DNA of 28,731 bases from JAIBJP01 sp035639875 (GCA_035639875.1 DASQXE010000065.1:1-28731); one strand, 5' to 3'; positions 1 to 8,517 are shown, counted from the stretch's first letter. Made by a program: numbers and translations. The notes: a model not told the origin generated them from the sequence alone.

Positions 1-1
1 G

Positions 2-169
2 ATCCTCGGGGGCCGGGGCTATATGCAGGAAAGCCCCGCGGAGCGCCATTACCGGGAGCTGAGGGTCGATCGCATCTGGGAGGGAACGAGCGAGATTCAA
101 CGCGTGATCATCGCCGGCGGCCTCCTGAAGCGCGGAATCGAACCGTACGCGGGTTGGGGGAGAGCATGA
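2..169 (+). CDS. Acyl-CoA dehydrogenase, C-terminal fragment (cut by window edge)
   Basis: Only the last 55 residues are in the window; the gene begins to the left. The fragment reads ILGGRGYMQES, then WEGTSEIQR and a short tail, which is the C-terminal helical domain of the acyl-CoA dehydrogenase family. The Glu of WEGTSEIQ sits where the catalytic base of medium-chain-type enzymes lies. The family oxidises acyl-CoA thioesters at the alpha-beta bond with FAD and passes electrons to ETF. The stop codon overlaps the start of the Rieske oxygenase gene (ATGA at 166-169), so the two are probably translationally coupled and functionally linked. The acyl substrate cannot be read from this fragment. 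Confidence 0.9.
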   Translation: MLGGRGYMQESPAERHYRELRVDRIWEGTSEIQRVIIAGGLLKRGIEPYAGWGRA

Positions 170-1284
170 GCGTCGACGTGCACGATCTGCGGGAGGCGAT
201 GGCCGGAGGAGCGACCCTACCGGCCGAGTGGTATTCAGATCCGGCCTTCCTCCGGCGGGAGCAGGAGCGCATCTTTCGCAAGCGGTGGCAGTACGCGGGC
301 CGAGCGGATCAGGTGGCGGAGCCCGGCGATTGGTTTTCGTGCTTCGCAGGGACGATCCCCGTGGTCGTCACGTGCGATCGCACCGGCAAGGTGAACGCGT
401 TCGTGAACGTCTGTCGTCATCGCGGCCACCTGATCGCGAACGGCGCCGGGCATCGCGAGACGCTCCAGTGCTCCTACCACGCCTGGACCTACGGCCTCGA
501 CGGGAGGCTGCGCAAGGCGCCGCGCTCGGAGCGCGAGGCCGACTTCGACCCGGAGATGTTCTCGCTCTTGCCCGTCCAGGTCGATGCCTGGGGGCCATTG
601 CTCTTCGTCAACCCCGATCCGGAGGCAACCCCGCTCGCCGACGCGCTCGGGCCGCTACCCGAGCACGTCGTGGCGGCGGGTGTCGACATGACGCGTTTGC
701 GCTTCCGCGAGCGACGCGAGTGGCACATCGCGGCCGACTGGAAGATCGCCATGGAGAACTATCTGGAGTGCTACCACTGCCCGGTCGCCCATCCGGGGTT
801 CAGCAAGGTCATCGATGTCGACCCGGACTCGTACCAACTTCGCTGGGAAGGGCTGGTGTCGAGCCAGTTCGGGAGCCCCCGGCTCGCGGCTCTCGCAGGA
901 GATCCACGCCTCCCGTACGACGCGCGCGGCGAGGTCGCGCAGGCTCAGTACCACCTTCTCTGGCCGACGACGACCATCAACATCGAAGCGGGGCGCGGGA
1001 ATTTCTCGATCGACGCCACGCGCCCGAACGGGCCCGGGAAGTCGATAGGGACGACCGACTTCTTCTTCTACGAGGACGTCCCGGAGTACACCGCGCGGGC
1101 GATGATGGAGTTCGCCATCCAGGTGGGACGGGAAGACAGCGGTCTAGTCGAGGCCGTGCAGCGCGGGCTCGACTCCGGGATGGTGCCGCAGGGACGGCTT
1201 CTGCTCTCGAGCGAGCACCTCATCCAGCACTTCCAGAGCCTCGTTTTCGAGGCGCTCACAAGCGACGAAGCCCCCGCGGCTTAG
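166..1284 (+). CDS. Rieske [2Fe-2S] oxygenase alpha subunit, quaternary-ammonium type
   Basis: A 372-residue Rieske non-haem iron oxygenase. The N-terminal Rieske domain has Cys83-x-His85 and Cys102-x2-His105, the [2Fe-2S] ligands. The catalytic domain has ENYLECYHCPVAH at about 197-209, with His204 and His209 as mononuclear iron ligands. The position of the usual bridging Asp is Glu201. Glu there is a feature of the carnitine/glycine-betaine oxygenase branch, so an N-methylated or quaternary ammonium substrate is a reasonable inference. No reductase or ferredoxin partner is visible. The ATG at 166 is preferred over the TTG at 154 because it gives the ATGA overlap with the dehydrogenase and follows a GGGGGAGA ribosome site. 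The 3' end overlaps the convergent SDR gene by 4 bp. Confidence 0.88.
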   Translation: MSVDVHDLREAMAGGATLPAEWYSDPAFLRREQERIFRKRWQYAGRADQVAEPGDWFSCFAGTIPVVVTCDRTGKVNAFVNVCRHRGHLIANGAGHRETLQCSYHAWTYGLDGRLRKAPRSEREADFDPEMFSLLPVQVDAWGPLLFVNPDPEATPLADALGPLPEHVVAAGVDMTRLRFRERREWHIAADWKIAMENYLECYHCPVAHPGFSKVIDVDPDSYQLRWEGLVSSQFGSPRLAALAGDPRLPYDARGEVAQAQYHLLWPTTTINIEAGRGNFSIDATRPNGPGKSIGTTDFFFYEDVPEYTARAMMEFAIQVGREDSGLVEAVQRGLDSGMVPQGRLLLSSEHLIQHFQSLVFEALTSDEAPAA

Positions 1285-2090
1285 GAACGCTGCTGCTTGC
1301 CCAGCGCCGGCATGTAGCCCTCCTGCTCTAGCCAGTGGCCACCGTCGATCGTCAGCGTCTCGCCGGTGATGTAGCCGGCGTACGGTGAGCAGAGCGCGGC
1401 CGCCCAGGCGGCCACCTCCTCAGGGCTCGCCAACCGTCCGAGCGGGACGGTGGCTGCGACGCGCGCGCGGTCTTCCTCGGTCGGCCAGAGCGCGGCGCCG
1501 GCGCCTTCGGTGTCGGTCGGACCGGGGCAGATGCAATTGACCCGGACCCCATGGCGGGCCCACTCGACGGCGAGCGTGCGCGTCAGCGCCTGCACGCCTG
1601 CTTTGGCCGCGGCCGAGTGGATGGTTCCCGGGCCGCCGGTCCACGCGTAGCTCGCGATCACGCTCAGGATGGCGCCGCCGTCCCCCTGCTCGATCATCTG
1701 CCCGCCCGCCGCGCGCGAGCAGAGAAAGGAACCGTCGAGCACAATCCCGACGACGGCGCGCCAGCCGTTCGGCGAGAGGTTCTCAGCGCGAACGACGAAG
1801 TTTCCCGCCGCGTTGTTGACGAGGACATCCACGCGCCCGAAAGCGTCGACGGTTGCGGCGACAAGCGCAGCGACGGCCTCCGGCTCGCGCACATCCGTCG
1901 GCTGAGCCAGTGCGCTGCCGCCCGCCGCTTCGATCAGAGCGACAGTTTCCGCGAGCGGCTCCGGACGGCGGCCGGCAAGGGCGACGGATGCTCCTAGGCG
2001 GGCGAGCTCGATCGCGATGGCGCGCCCGAGCCCGCTCCCTGCTCCGGTGACGATCGCAGAGCGACCGTCGAGCGTGCCGTCAGGAAGCAA
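1281..2090 (-). CDS. SDR-family oxidoreductase, 2,4-dienoyl-CoA reductase-like
   Basis: A 269-residue short-chain dehydrogenase/reductase. The Rossmann motif TGAGSGLG is at residues 15-22 and NNAAGN follows mid-protein. The usual YxxxK is absent: the segment reads IHSAAAK, so Lys is kept but Tyr is replaced by Ser. This pattern, with NNAAGNF and LAVEWARHGVRVN, matches the peroxisomal-type 2,4-dienoyl-CoA reductase group, which lacks the Tyr. A role in reducing unsaturated acyl-CoA intermediates fits the upstream acyl-CoA genes. The start is taken as TTG at 2090, which overlaps the end of the CoA-ligase gene and follows a purine-rich GGGAGAGGAAG. No ATG or GTG lies between it and the glycine motif. 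Third gene of a coupled leftward operon. Confidence 0.85.
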   Translation of the reverse strand: MLPDGTLDGRSAIVTGAGSGLGRAIAIELARLGASVALAGRRPEPLAETVALIEAAGGSALAQPTDVREPEAVAALVAATVDAFGRVDVLVNNAAGNFVVRAENLSPNGWRAVVGIVLDGSFLCSRAAGGQMIEQGDGGAILSVIASYAWTGGPGTIHSAAAKAGVQALTRTLAVEWARHGVRVNCICPGPTDTEGAGAALWPTEEDRARVAATVPLGRLASPEEVAAWAAALCSPYAGYITGETLTIDGGHWLEQEGYMPALGKQQRS

Positions 2091-4155
2091 GCGCTTCCTC
2101 TCCCTCGTCCCGCAGGACGATCCGCGCATCGAGGCCGAGGGCACCCTCAGGGAGCGCGAGCAGCGGGTTGATCTCGATCTCGTCGATCTCTGGATGCTCC
2201 CCGGCGACGCGCGAGAGCGCCGCGGTCGACTTGGCGACGGCCCGCACGTCGAGCGGAGCACGGCAGCGTGCGCCGGTGAGGAGCGGCGCACCCTGCAGCG
2301 AGAGGATCAACTGCTCTGCATCGGCTTCGTCGACCGGAGCGAGGGCGACCGCGACGTCGCGCATGACCTCCGTGTACAGGCCGCCCATCCCGACGAGCGT
2401 AACCGGCCCGAAGCGCGGATCGCGGCGCGCGCCCACGATCAGCTCGATTCCTTCGCCGACCGGTGCCGTCAGCTCGACTGAGTACTCTGTCGGAGATAAT
2501 GTTGCCATACGAGACAACTCGCTTTGGAGCGCGGCGGCGTCGGGAACGCCGACGGCGACTCCGCCTGCCTCTGACTTGTGCAGCCTCCCGAGTGCCTTGA
2601 GCACGACGGGATAGCCGACATCCGCAGCCGCGGCCAAGACCTCCTGGGGGCCGCCGGCACGCCGCGCATCGGCAAACTCGACGCCGGCGGCCTCGAGGAG
2701 CGCTCTGGTCCGCCAGTAGTCCGCTTCCCGGAGCGTCTCCCGCGCGGGCTCGGGCAGGTCAGGGACGGCGAGCGGGCGAGTTTCTGCTGCGCGAACGAGC
2801 GCCGCGATGGCATGAAGCGCCCCCTCGAGGTCGCGGTAGACCGGTAAGCCGCCCGCGCCGAGCGCCCCGGCCGCCGCCGAGCGCCAGTACATCGTCTGCA
2901 CGACGAGCGGCTTGCGCACGGTCCCAGCCATTGCTGCCATCGCCTGGGCGGCCTCGACCTCACGCGCCGCGTGTTCGGCCGAGTAGCTGCTGTAGCCGCC
3001 GAAGTACCCAGTAAGGAAGACGACGTCGACCTCGCCTGCGCGCAGGAGAATCTCGACGACTCGGGCGAAGTTGAACACGTCACGCTCGCCGCCGCCGGCG
3101 AGATCGACCGGGTTGCGCGTCGCCGCGGCCGGCGGAAGCAGCGCTGCGAGCTCCGCCGCCGTCTGATCGCCGAGCTCCGGAAGCTCGAGGCCCTCGGCGG
3201 CGGCCAAGTCGGCCGCGATGACGGTCGACCCGCCGCCGTCGGCGACGACTGCCACCCGGCCGCCCGCAGCAGGCGGCGCCGTCAGAAGCGCGAACGCCAC
3301 GTCCACGAGCTCCTTCGGGGTGGCTACCCGTTGAATCCCAGCCGCGGCGCAGGCCGCGTCGACAGCGGTGATCTCGCTGACGAGTGCGCCGGTGTGCGAC
3401 TTCGCCGCCCGCGCGCTCGCCGCCGTCCCCCCTCCCGCGAGGAGCAGGACGGGCTTGCCGCCTTCGATAGCGCGTCCCGCGGCGCGCGCGAAGGCGCGGC
3501 CGTCCTTGAAGTCCTCGAGGTAGACACCGATGACCTTCGTCGGTTCGTGCACGGCAAGCTCGTCGACGAGCTCGGAAGCCTCGACATCGGCCTGGTTGCC
3601 GATGGACACGAAGCGAGAAAAGCCGAGGCCCGCGTCTTGCGCGAGCATGCCGACCTCGAGCGCGAGGTTGCCACTTTGGGAGATGAGCCCGATCGGGCCC
3701 GACGGGACCGAGTCGGAGCTCAGATGCAGGTTGGTGCCGGCGTCGAAGATTCCGAGGCAGTTGGGCCCCACGAGGACCGCACCGGCTGCGCGCACACGCT
3801 CGACGGCTGCTCGTTCGCGGGCCTGCCCGGCCGGCCCGGCTTCCCCCAGGCCGGCGCTGATGACCACGAGCGCCTTCGCGCCGGCCTCGACGGCGGCATC
3901 CACCGCTTCTTCGAACGCCTCTGCAGGCACCGTGATGACAACGAGCTCGGGCGGCTCCGGCAGCTCGGACAGCGCGCGAAAGGCCGAGCGACCCAGGATC
4001 TCGCCCCCGTTGTGGTTGACGAGGTAGACCGCACGGCGATCCTCTCCCTCGAGCGCGCCCCTTGACAGCCAATGACCCCATTTCCCGGGCGTGCCCGAGG
4101 CCCCCACAATCGCCACCGACCGGGGATCGAAGAGGGGCGTGAGGTCCCGTTTCAA
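2080..4155 (-). CDS. ADP-forming acyl-CoA synthetase (acetate--CoA ligase family), fused alpha-beta
   Basis: A 691-residue fused NDP-forming acyl-CoA synthetase. The N-terminal CoA-binding domain starts SVAIVGASGTPGKWG. The succinyl-CoA-synthetase-like region carries VGPNCLGIF and LISQSGNLALEV. SHTGALV holds the His expected to be phosphorylated. The C-terminal third is an ATP-grasp domain with YPVVLKALG and LHKSEAGGVAVGV. The family interconverts acyl-CoA + ADP + phosphate with free acid + CoA + ATP, so it could activate an acid or harvest ATP. The start is TTG at 4155, which overlaps the dehydrogenase stop as TTGA; the reading frame continues upstream, but only inside that gene. The stop overlaps the SDR start. 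The substrate is unknown. Confidence 0.88.
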   Translation of the reverse strand: MKRDLTPLFDPRSVAIVGASGTPGKWGHWLSRGALEGEDRRAVYLVNHNGGEILGRSAFRALSELPEPPELVVITVPAEAFEEAVDAAVEAGAKALVVISAGLGEAGPAGQARERAAVERVRAAGAVLVGPNCLGIFDAGTNLHLSSDSVPSGPIGLISQSGNLALEVGMLAQDAGLGFSRFVSIGNQADVEASELVDELAVHEPTKVIGVYLEDFKDGRAFARAAGRAIEGGKPVLLLAGGGTAASARAAKSHTGALVSEITAVDAACAAAGIQRVATPKELVDVAFALLTAPPAAGGRVAVVADGGGSTVIAADLAAAEGLELPELGDQTAAELAALLPPAAATRNPVDLAGGGERDVFNFARVVEILLRAGEVDVVFLTGYFGGYSSYSAEHAAREVEAAQAMAAMAGTVRKPLVVQTMYWRSAAAGALGAGGLPVYRDLEGALHAIAALVRAAETRPLAVPDLPEPARETLREADYWRTRALLEAAGVEFADARRAGGPQEVLAAAADVGYPVVLKALGRLHKSEAGGVAVGVPDAAALQSELSRMATLSPTEYSVELTAPVGEGIELIVGARRDPRFGPVTLVGMGGLYTEVMRDVAVALAPVDEADAEQLILSLQGAPLLTGARCRAPLDVRAVAKSTAALSRVAGEHPEIDEIEINPLLALPEGALGLDARIVLRDEGEEALAS

Positions 4156-5318
4156 GAGTCGAGGAGACGACGCGAGATGATCAACCGCTGGATGTCGGAC
4201 GTTCCCTCCTCGATCTCCTCGAGCTTCGCGTCGCGCATCCACTTCTCCACCGGGAACTCTCGCGAGTAGCCCCAGCCACCCAGGGTCTGAACAGCTGCCC
4301 ACGTGCACCACATGGCCGTCTCCGAGGCGAAGAGCTTCGCTATCGCCGCCTCCTTCGTCACCTCCTCGCCCGTATCCACCTTGCGCGCTGCACGCCAGAC
4401 GAGCAGCCGGGCCGCATCGACGCGTGTGGCCATATCCGCGAGGCGAAAGGCGACCGCTTGGTGCTCGCCGATCGGCTTGCCGAACTGCTCGCGGTTCTGC
4501 GCGTACTCGACTGCGTACTCGAGCGCCGCGCGCGCAAGCCCTGTGGCCGCCGCACCGAGCGTGATCCGCGAGCGGTCGAAGGTTCGCATGAGGCCCGAGA
4601 AGCCCGCACCCTCCTCGCCAAGGCGGCGGTCCTCCGCCACTTCCACTCCTTCGAGGAAGAGCTCCGCGTTGACGATCGCGCGCTGACCCATCTTCTTCAT
4701 CGGCTCGCCGAACGTCAGGCCGGGGTCGTCCCGCTCAAGGACGAACGCGGTCACTCCACGCGACCGAGTGCCCGGAGCTACGGTGGCGAAGACGACATAG
4801 AACTCGGCGACGCCTCCGTTCGAGACCCACGTTTTCTGGCCGCGGAGCACATAGCCCGAGCCGCCCCGTTCCGCGACCGTTTGGATCGAGGCCGCGTCCG
4901 AGCCGGACCCGGGTTCGGTCGTGGCAAGAGCCCCGAGCGGCGGCCGCTCCCCGGTGATGGGTTCGATCCACCGCCGCTTCTGTTCATCGGAGCCGAGCAC
5001 GAGGATCGGCTCGGCAAAGAACCCGCCCGAGGTGATCAGGTTGCCGATTCCGGCACAGCCGAAGCAGAGCTCCTCTTGGACGATGCAACCGGTCAGGCAG
5101 TCGGTGAGGCCGCCGCCGCCGTATTCCTCGGGCAGCATGAACGAAGTGAGCCCGAGCGCCGCCGCCTTGTACCAGATGTCCCACGGCATCTCCGTGTCGG
5201 CCTCGTCGACCGCGGCGGAGACTGGCCGGATCTCGCGCGCAGCGAAATCTCGACAGAGGTCGCGGATCTCGCGCTGCTCTGCCGATAGATCGAAGAGCTC
5301 TTGGGCCATCCCGCTCAT
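4152..5318 (-). CDS. Acyl-CoA dehydrogenase
   Basis: A complete 388-residue acyl-CoA dehydrogenase. The N-terminal helical domain runs from LFDLSAEQREIRDLCRDF to LPEEYGGGGL. The middle domain has TTEPGSGSDAA and GQKTWVSNG, which contact flavin and substrate. The C-terminal domain has RITLGAAATGLARAALEYAV and ends EEGTSDIQRLIISRRLLDS, with Glu at the usual catalytic-base position. First gene of the leftward operon dehydrogenase, acyl-CoA synthetase, SDR, each overlapping the next. The ATG at 5318 is chosen because GGGAGG precedes it by about 10 bases; the ATG at 5309 is an alternative without a good ribosome site. A perfect TTGACA (complement of 5354-5359) lies upstream, but no convincing -10 is seen at the right spacing. 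Confidence 0.9.
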   Translation of the reverse strand: MSGMAQELFDLSAEQREIRDLCRDFAAREIRPVSAAVDEADTEMPWDIWYKAAALGLTSFMLPEEYGGGGLTDCLTGCIVQEELCFGCAGIGNLITSGGFFAEPILVLGSDEQKRRWIEPITGERPPLGALATTEPGSGSDAASIQTVAERGGSGYVLRGQKTWVSNGGVAEFYVVFATVAPGTRSRGVTAFVLERDDPGLTFGEPMKKMGQRAIVNAELFLEGVEVAEDRRLGEEGAGFSGLMRTFDRSRITLGAAATGLARAALEYAVEYAQNREQFGKPIGEHQAVAFRLADMATRVDAARLLVWRAARKVDTGEEVTKEAAIAKLFASETAMWCTWAAVQTLGGWGYSREFPVEKWMRDAKLEEIEEGTSDIQRLIISRRLLDS

Positions 5319-5381
5319 GGGCGAGAATCCTCCCAGATTTCGCGTGACCCCCATGTCAATCCCCATCGCGGCGCCAAACGC

Positions 5382-6491
5382 GTGAACGGCGAGTCCGCGT
5401 CCGTCGTCATCGTGGGTGGAGGCGCGATGGGGACGAGCGTCGCGCACCACCTCGCGGAGCTGGGCGTGACGGATGTCGTGCTCTGCGAGCGGGAGACGCT
5501 CGGGAGCGGCTCGACGAGCAAGTCGGCCGGGGGCATCCGCGCTCAGTTCGCCGACGAGCTCAACATCCGTATCGCGCTTCTCTCGCTCGTCGAGTTCCGC
5601 AACTTCGAGGAGCGCATCGGTGTGGACATCGGCTTTCAGGAGAACGGCTACCTCTTCTTGCTCGACTCCGACGAGGACGTCGCCAGCTTCCACCACGCGG
5701 TCGGGCTGCAGGGCTCGCTCGGCGTCCTCTCGACAGAGCTGACGCTCGACGAGGTGCGCGAGCTCGTGCCGCAGCTCCAGACCGACGGTCTCCGCGGGGC
5801 GACCTATTGCCCGCGGGACGGGCACGCGACGCCCGAGGCCGTCGTGCGCGGCTACGCCGCCGCGGCGGCGCAGAAGGGCGTCCGCATCCGTCAGGGGGTC
5901 GAGGTGAAGCGCATCCTTGTCCTCGGCAACAAGATCCTCGGCGTCGAGACGAGCGAAGGCCGCATCAAGACAGACGTGGTCGTCTGCACCGCCGGCGTCT
6001 TGTCGCGCGAGGTTGCGGCACTCGTCGGCGTCGACCTGCCGATCGTGGGCGAGCCACGCTGGATGCACTACACGCCGGAGACCGGCGACCTGCCAGAAAC
6101 ACTTCCGCTCACCGTCGATTTCTCGAGCGGCTTCTACTTCCACCGCGAAGGGCCGGGGCTCGTCTTCGGCGGGCGGGAGCCCACGATCGAAGGGGTAGCC
6201 AGCCACGCGACGCGCCGCCTGCCGCTCCTCACCGAGCTACCGATTCAGTCGTCGTGGTGGGGCTACTACGAGATGAGTCCTGACCGGAACGCCCTCGTCG
6301 GCGAGGCAGCGGAGCCGAACCGGTTCCTCTACGCCGCCGGGTTCTCGGGCCACGGCTTCCAGCAGTGTCCCGCCGTCGGCGAGTATCTGGCCGAGCGCAT
6401 CGTCGGCATCGTGCCGACCCTCAACCTCGGGGCGTTCTCCGCCGAGCGTTTCGCGCGCGGCCAGGCGCGCGAGGAGAAGTTCGTCATCTAG
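5382..6491 (+). CDS. FAD-dependent oxidoreductase, sarcosine-oxidase beta / DAO family
   Basis: A 369-residue DAO-family flavoenzyme. The FAD dinucleotide motif VVIVGGGAMGTSVAHHL begins about 8 residues from the start. STSKSAGGIRAQF is the flavin-contacting segment typical of sarcosine oxidase beta and dimethylglycine dehydrogenase relatives. The C terminus has LYAAGFSGHGFQQCPAVGEYLAE, also typical of that branch. The family oxidises secondary or tertiary amines, often N-methyl amino acids. That fits the nearby quaternary-ammonium-type Rieske enzyme, but the link is inferred. The GTG at 5382 is the last usable start before the FAD motif. The frame is open further upstream only through the divergent dehydrogenase gene. 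The ribosome site is weak. Confidence 0.85.
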   Translation: MNGESASVVIVGGGAMGTSVAHHLAELGVTDVVLCERETLGSGSTSKSAGGIRAQFADELNIRIALLSLVEFRNFEERIGVDIGFQENGYLFLLDSDEDVASFHHAVGLQGSLGVLSTELTLDEVRELVPQLQTDGLRGATYCPRDGHATPEAVVRGYAAAAAQKGVRIRQGVEVKRILVLGNKILGVETSEGRIKTDVVVCTAGVLSREVAALVGVDLPIVGEPRWMHYTPETGDLPETLPLTVDFSSGFYFHREGPGLVFGGREPTIEGVASHATRRLPLLTELPIQSSWWGYYEMSPDRNALVGEAAEPNRFLYAAGFSGHGFQQCPAVGEYLAERIVGIVPTLNLGAFSAERFARGQAREEKFVI

Positions 6492-6501
6492 CGCCCCCGC
6501 G

Positions 6502-7095
6502 ATGCGCCTGTTCGTCTTCGTTCGCCATGCCGAATCCGTCCTCAACCTCGAGCGGCGTGTGAACGGCGACCCCACACGCGACGTCCCGCTCACCGATCGG
6601 GGCCGCGCGGAGGCCGCCGAGCTCGGGCACATGGTGGCTAACACCGCGTTCGACGTTTGCGTGCACACGCGGTTTCCACGCACGGCCCGGACAGCGGAGA
6701 TCGCTCTCGCGGGCCGGAACGTGCCGTTCGAGGTCGAGCCGCTTCTCGACGACATCGACGTGGGCGAGTTCGACGGAGCGCCTCTCGACGAATACCGCGC
6801 ATGGAAGCACGGTCATGCCCGCGATGTCGCGTTTCCGGGGGGCGAGAGCCTCGACGATGCCGCGCGCCGCTATGCCGACGGCTTTCGCCGGCTGCTCGAA
6901 GGCCCGCGCGCCGCCGTTTTCGTCGTCACGCACGAGATCCCGATTCGCTACGCACTGAACGGCGCGGCGCGCTCCGACTCGCTCGACGGCCCGGCGCACG
7001 AGATCCCGAACTCCGTTCCGTACCTCTTCGACGAGGAGGGTCTCGAGCGGGCAGCGTCCGGGATCGAGCGCCTCGTCGGTAGAGTGACGGCGTAA
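6502..7095 (+). CDS. Histidine phosphatase family protein (phosphoglycerate mutase-like)
   Basis: A 197-residue histidine phosphatase superfamily protein. The N-terminal signature is VRHAESVLN, with the phospho-accepting His of RHAE. FPRTARTAEIAL holds the second conserved Arg, and VVTHEIPIRYAL supplies the second catalytic His near the C terminus. Members hydrolyse phosphate esters or transfer phosphate, and the substrate cannot be predicted from these motifs. It starts 10 bases after the FAD oxidoreductase stop, so it is probably cotranscribed with it. Its TAA stop lies only 1 base before the TPP riboswitch that governs the next unit. Confidence 0.85.
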   Translation: MRLFVFVRHAESVLNLERRVNGDPTRDVPLTDRGRAEAAELGHMVANTAFDVCVHTRFPRTARTAEIALAGRNVPFEVEPLLDDIDVGEFDGAPLDEYRAWKHGHARDVAFPGGESLDDAARRYADGFRRLLEGPRAAVFVVTHEIPIRYALNGAARSDSLDGPAHEIPNSVPYLFDEEGLERAASGIERLVGRVTA

Positions 7096-7096
7096 C

Positions 7097-7182
7097 CACC
7101 GGGGAGCCGCTTCCTAGCGGCTGAGAGGAGGCTCGAGAGCCTCGACCCGCAGAACCTGATCTGGGTCATGCCAGCGAAGGGA
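7097..7182 (+). promoter_or_regulatory. TPP riboswitch (THI element)
   Basis: The conserved thi-box blocks are visible in order: GGGGAGCC, GGCTGAGAGG, a variable stem, then GAACCTGATCTGGGTCATGCC and CAGCGAAGGGA. The spacing is that of a canonical thiamine-pyrophosphate aptamer. The ribosome site for the next gene (AGGGAG at about 7178-7183) lies inside the conserved 3' strand of the closing helix, 5-6 bases before the ATG at 7189. TPP binding would therefore hide the ribosome site, which points to translational control. No separate terminator hairpin is seen between the aptamer and the ATG. Confidence 0.95.
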
Positions 7183-7188
7183 GAGCGG

Positions 7189-8517
7189 ATGAGGAACGAG
7201 GATCGCACCTGGGGAATCACTCCGGTGCCGGAACGGCTGCGGACGCTGTCGTTCCTCGACGTCACGCTTCTGTGGGGGAGCCTGGGGATCAGCCTGCTCG
7301 TCATCGTCGCAGGCACTCTCCTCGCTCCGCTCGGGCTCGAGAGGGCGCTCCTCGCGACCGGGGTCGGCGCGGTTCTCGGCTGCGCCCTGCTCGGGCTCGC
7401 CGGGCTGATCGGCGCCGACCGGCGCGTGCCCGGGATGGTTCTGCTCCGAGAGCCTCTCGGCCATCGCGGCTCGTATGTCCCCACCGCCCTGAACGTCCTG
7501 CAAAACCTCGGCTGGGCGACGTTCGAGCTCATCGTGATCGCCGCGGCGGCGAATGCGCTAGCCGACCGTCTCTTCGGCTTCCATGAACGCCGCCTGTGGG
7601 TGCTGGTGTTCGCAGCGATCACCCTGGCGCTCGCGCTGGCCGGTCCGATCTCGTTCGTCCGGCGCTACGTTCGCCGTTTCGCGGTCTGGGCGGTCGTCGC
7701 CTCCACCGGCTACCTCACGTGGTGGGCCATCGACGGAGCGCACCTGGGCCGCTTGTGGTCGGCCGGGGCAAGCGGGGGGTTGAGCTTTTGGCAGGGCGTC
7801 GACTTGACCGTGGCGATGGCGGCCTCCTGGCTTCCGCTCGCGGCCGACTACACCCGGTTCGCTCGCAGCGGGCGGGGAGCGTTCTGGGGAACCGGGCTCG
7901 GCTACCTCGTCCCGCTGGCATGGCTGTATGCGCTCGGCGCCCTGCTCTTCATGTCGCGCGGGCTCGGCGACACGACTGCATTGCTCACCGCGGTCGCAGG
8001 TGGCGGCGTTGCGAGCGCGCTGGCCCTCCTCGCACTCACGGTGGACGAGACCGACGAGCCGTTCGCAAACGTGTACTCGGCCGCCGTGTCGCTCCAGAAC
8101 CTGGTTCCGGAGGCGCCGCAGAGGCTCCTCATCGTCCTCGTCACGGCTGCGGCCACCGGCGGCGCACTCGCCATCGACCTCCGCAACTACGCGGGCTTCC
8201 TGTTCCTCCTCGGCTCCTTCTTCGTCCCGCTGTTCGGGGTGCTGGCGGCTGACTTCCTCTCCGGCCCCGCCATCTCCGTGCCCGTTCGCTGGAGCGGCCT
8301 GGCTGCGTGGCTCGCCGGTTTCGCGGCGTACCAGTGGATCCAGCCGACGGGCCCGGGCTGGTGGACCGATTTCGCCGCGCGGCTCCCCGGAGCCGGCGAC
8401 TTCACGGGTGGCGCCTCGTTGCCGTCGTTCGCCCTCGCCTTCGTGCTGTACGCGGGCTTACGGTACGCGCGTGCGCCTCTTGGGCGTCGTCGGGCTCGTC
8501 TCGCTGGATCGCGTTGA
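7189..8517 (+). CDS. cytX: NCS1-family transporter, CytX-like (probable thiamine-precursor uptake)
   Basis: A 442-residue, very hydrophobic membrane protein with about 12 predicted helices. It starts WGITPVPERLRTLSFLDVTLLWGSLG, resembling the nucleobase:cation symporter-1 family, and has the internal DYTRFARSGRG motif. CytX is the NCS1 subgroup repeatedly found under TPP riboswitch control and proposed to import hydroxymethylpyrimidine or related precursors. The name here rests on that context plus family resemblance. The ATG at 7189 is chosen because it follows AGGGAG. An in-frame ATG at 7168 lies within the conserved riboswitch core and is rejected. The 3' end overlaps the PfkB gene by 47 bases. 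Confidence 0.82.
   Translation: MRNEDRTWGITPVPERLRTLSFLDVTLLWGSLGISLLVIVAGTLLAPLGLERALLATGVGAVLGCALLGLAGLIGADRRVPGMVLLREPLGHRGSYVPTALNVLQNLGWATFELIVIAAAANALADRLFGFHERRLWVLVFAAITLALALAGPISFVRRYVRRFAVWAVVASTGYLTWWAIDGAHLGRLWSAGASGGLSFWQGVDLTVAMAASWLPLAADYTRFARSGRGAFWGTGLGYLVPLAWLYALGALLFMSRGLGDTTALLTAVAGGGVASALALLALTVDETDEPFANVYSAAVSLQNLVPEAPQRLLIVLVTAAATGGALAIDLRNYAGFLFLLGSFFVPLFGVLAADFLSGPAISVPVRWSGLAAWLAGFAAYQWIQPTGPGWWTDFAARLPGAGDFTGGASLPSFALAFVLYAGLRYARAPLGRRRARLAGSR

Noticed and set aside
228..1331. Long open frame overlapping the Rieske gene
   Set aside because: Arg-rich shadow frame without motifs; the Rieske frame has all metal ligands.
5351..5383. ATG at 5353 as the start of the FAD oxidoreductase
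   Set aside because: It is in another frame and hits a stop at the GTG region; the GTG at 5382 is in frame with the FAD motif.
7168..7188. Upstream in-frame ATG for the CytX-like gene
   Set aside because: It lies inside the conserved GGGTCATGCCAGCG core of the riboswitch; the ATG at 7189 has the proper ribosome site.
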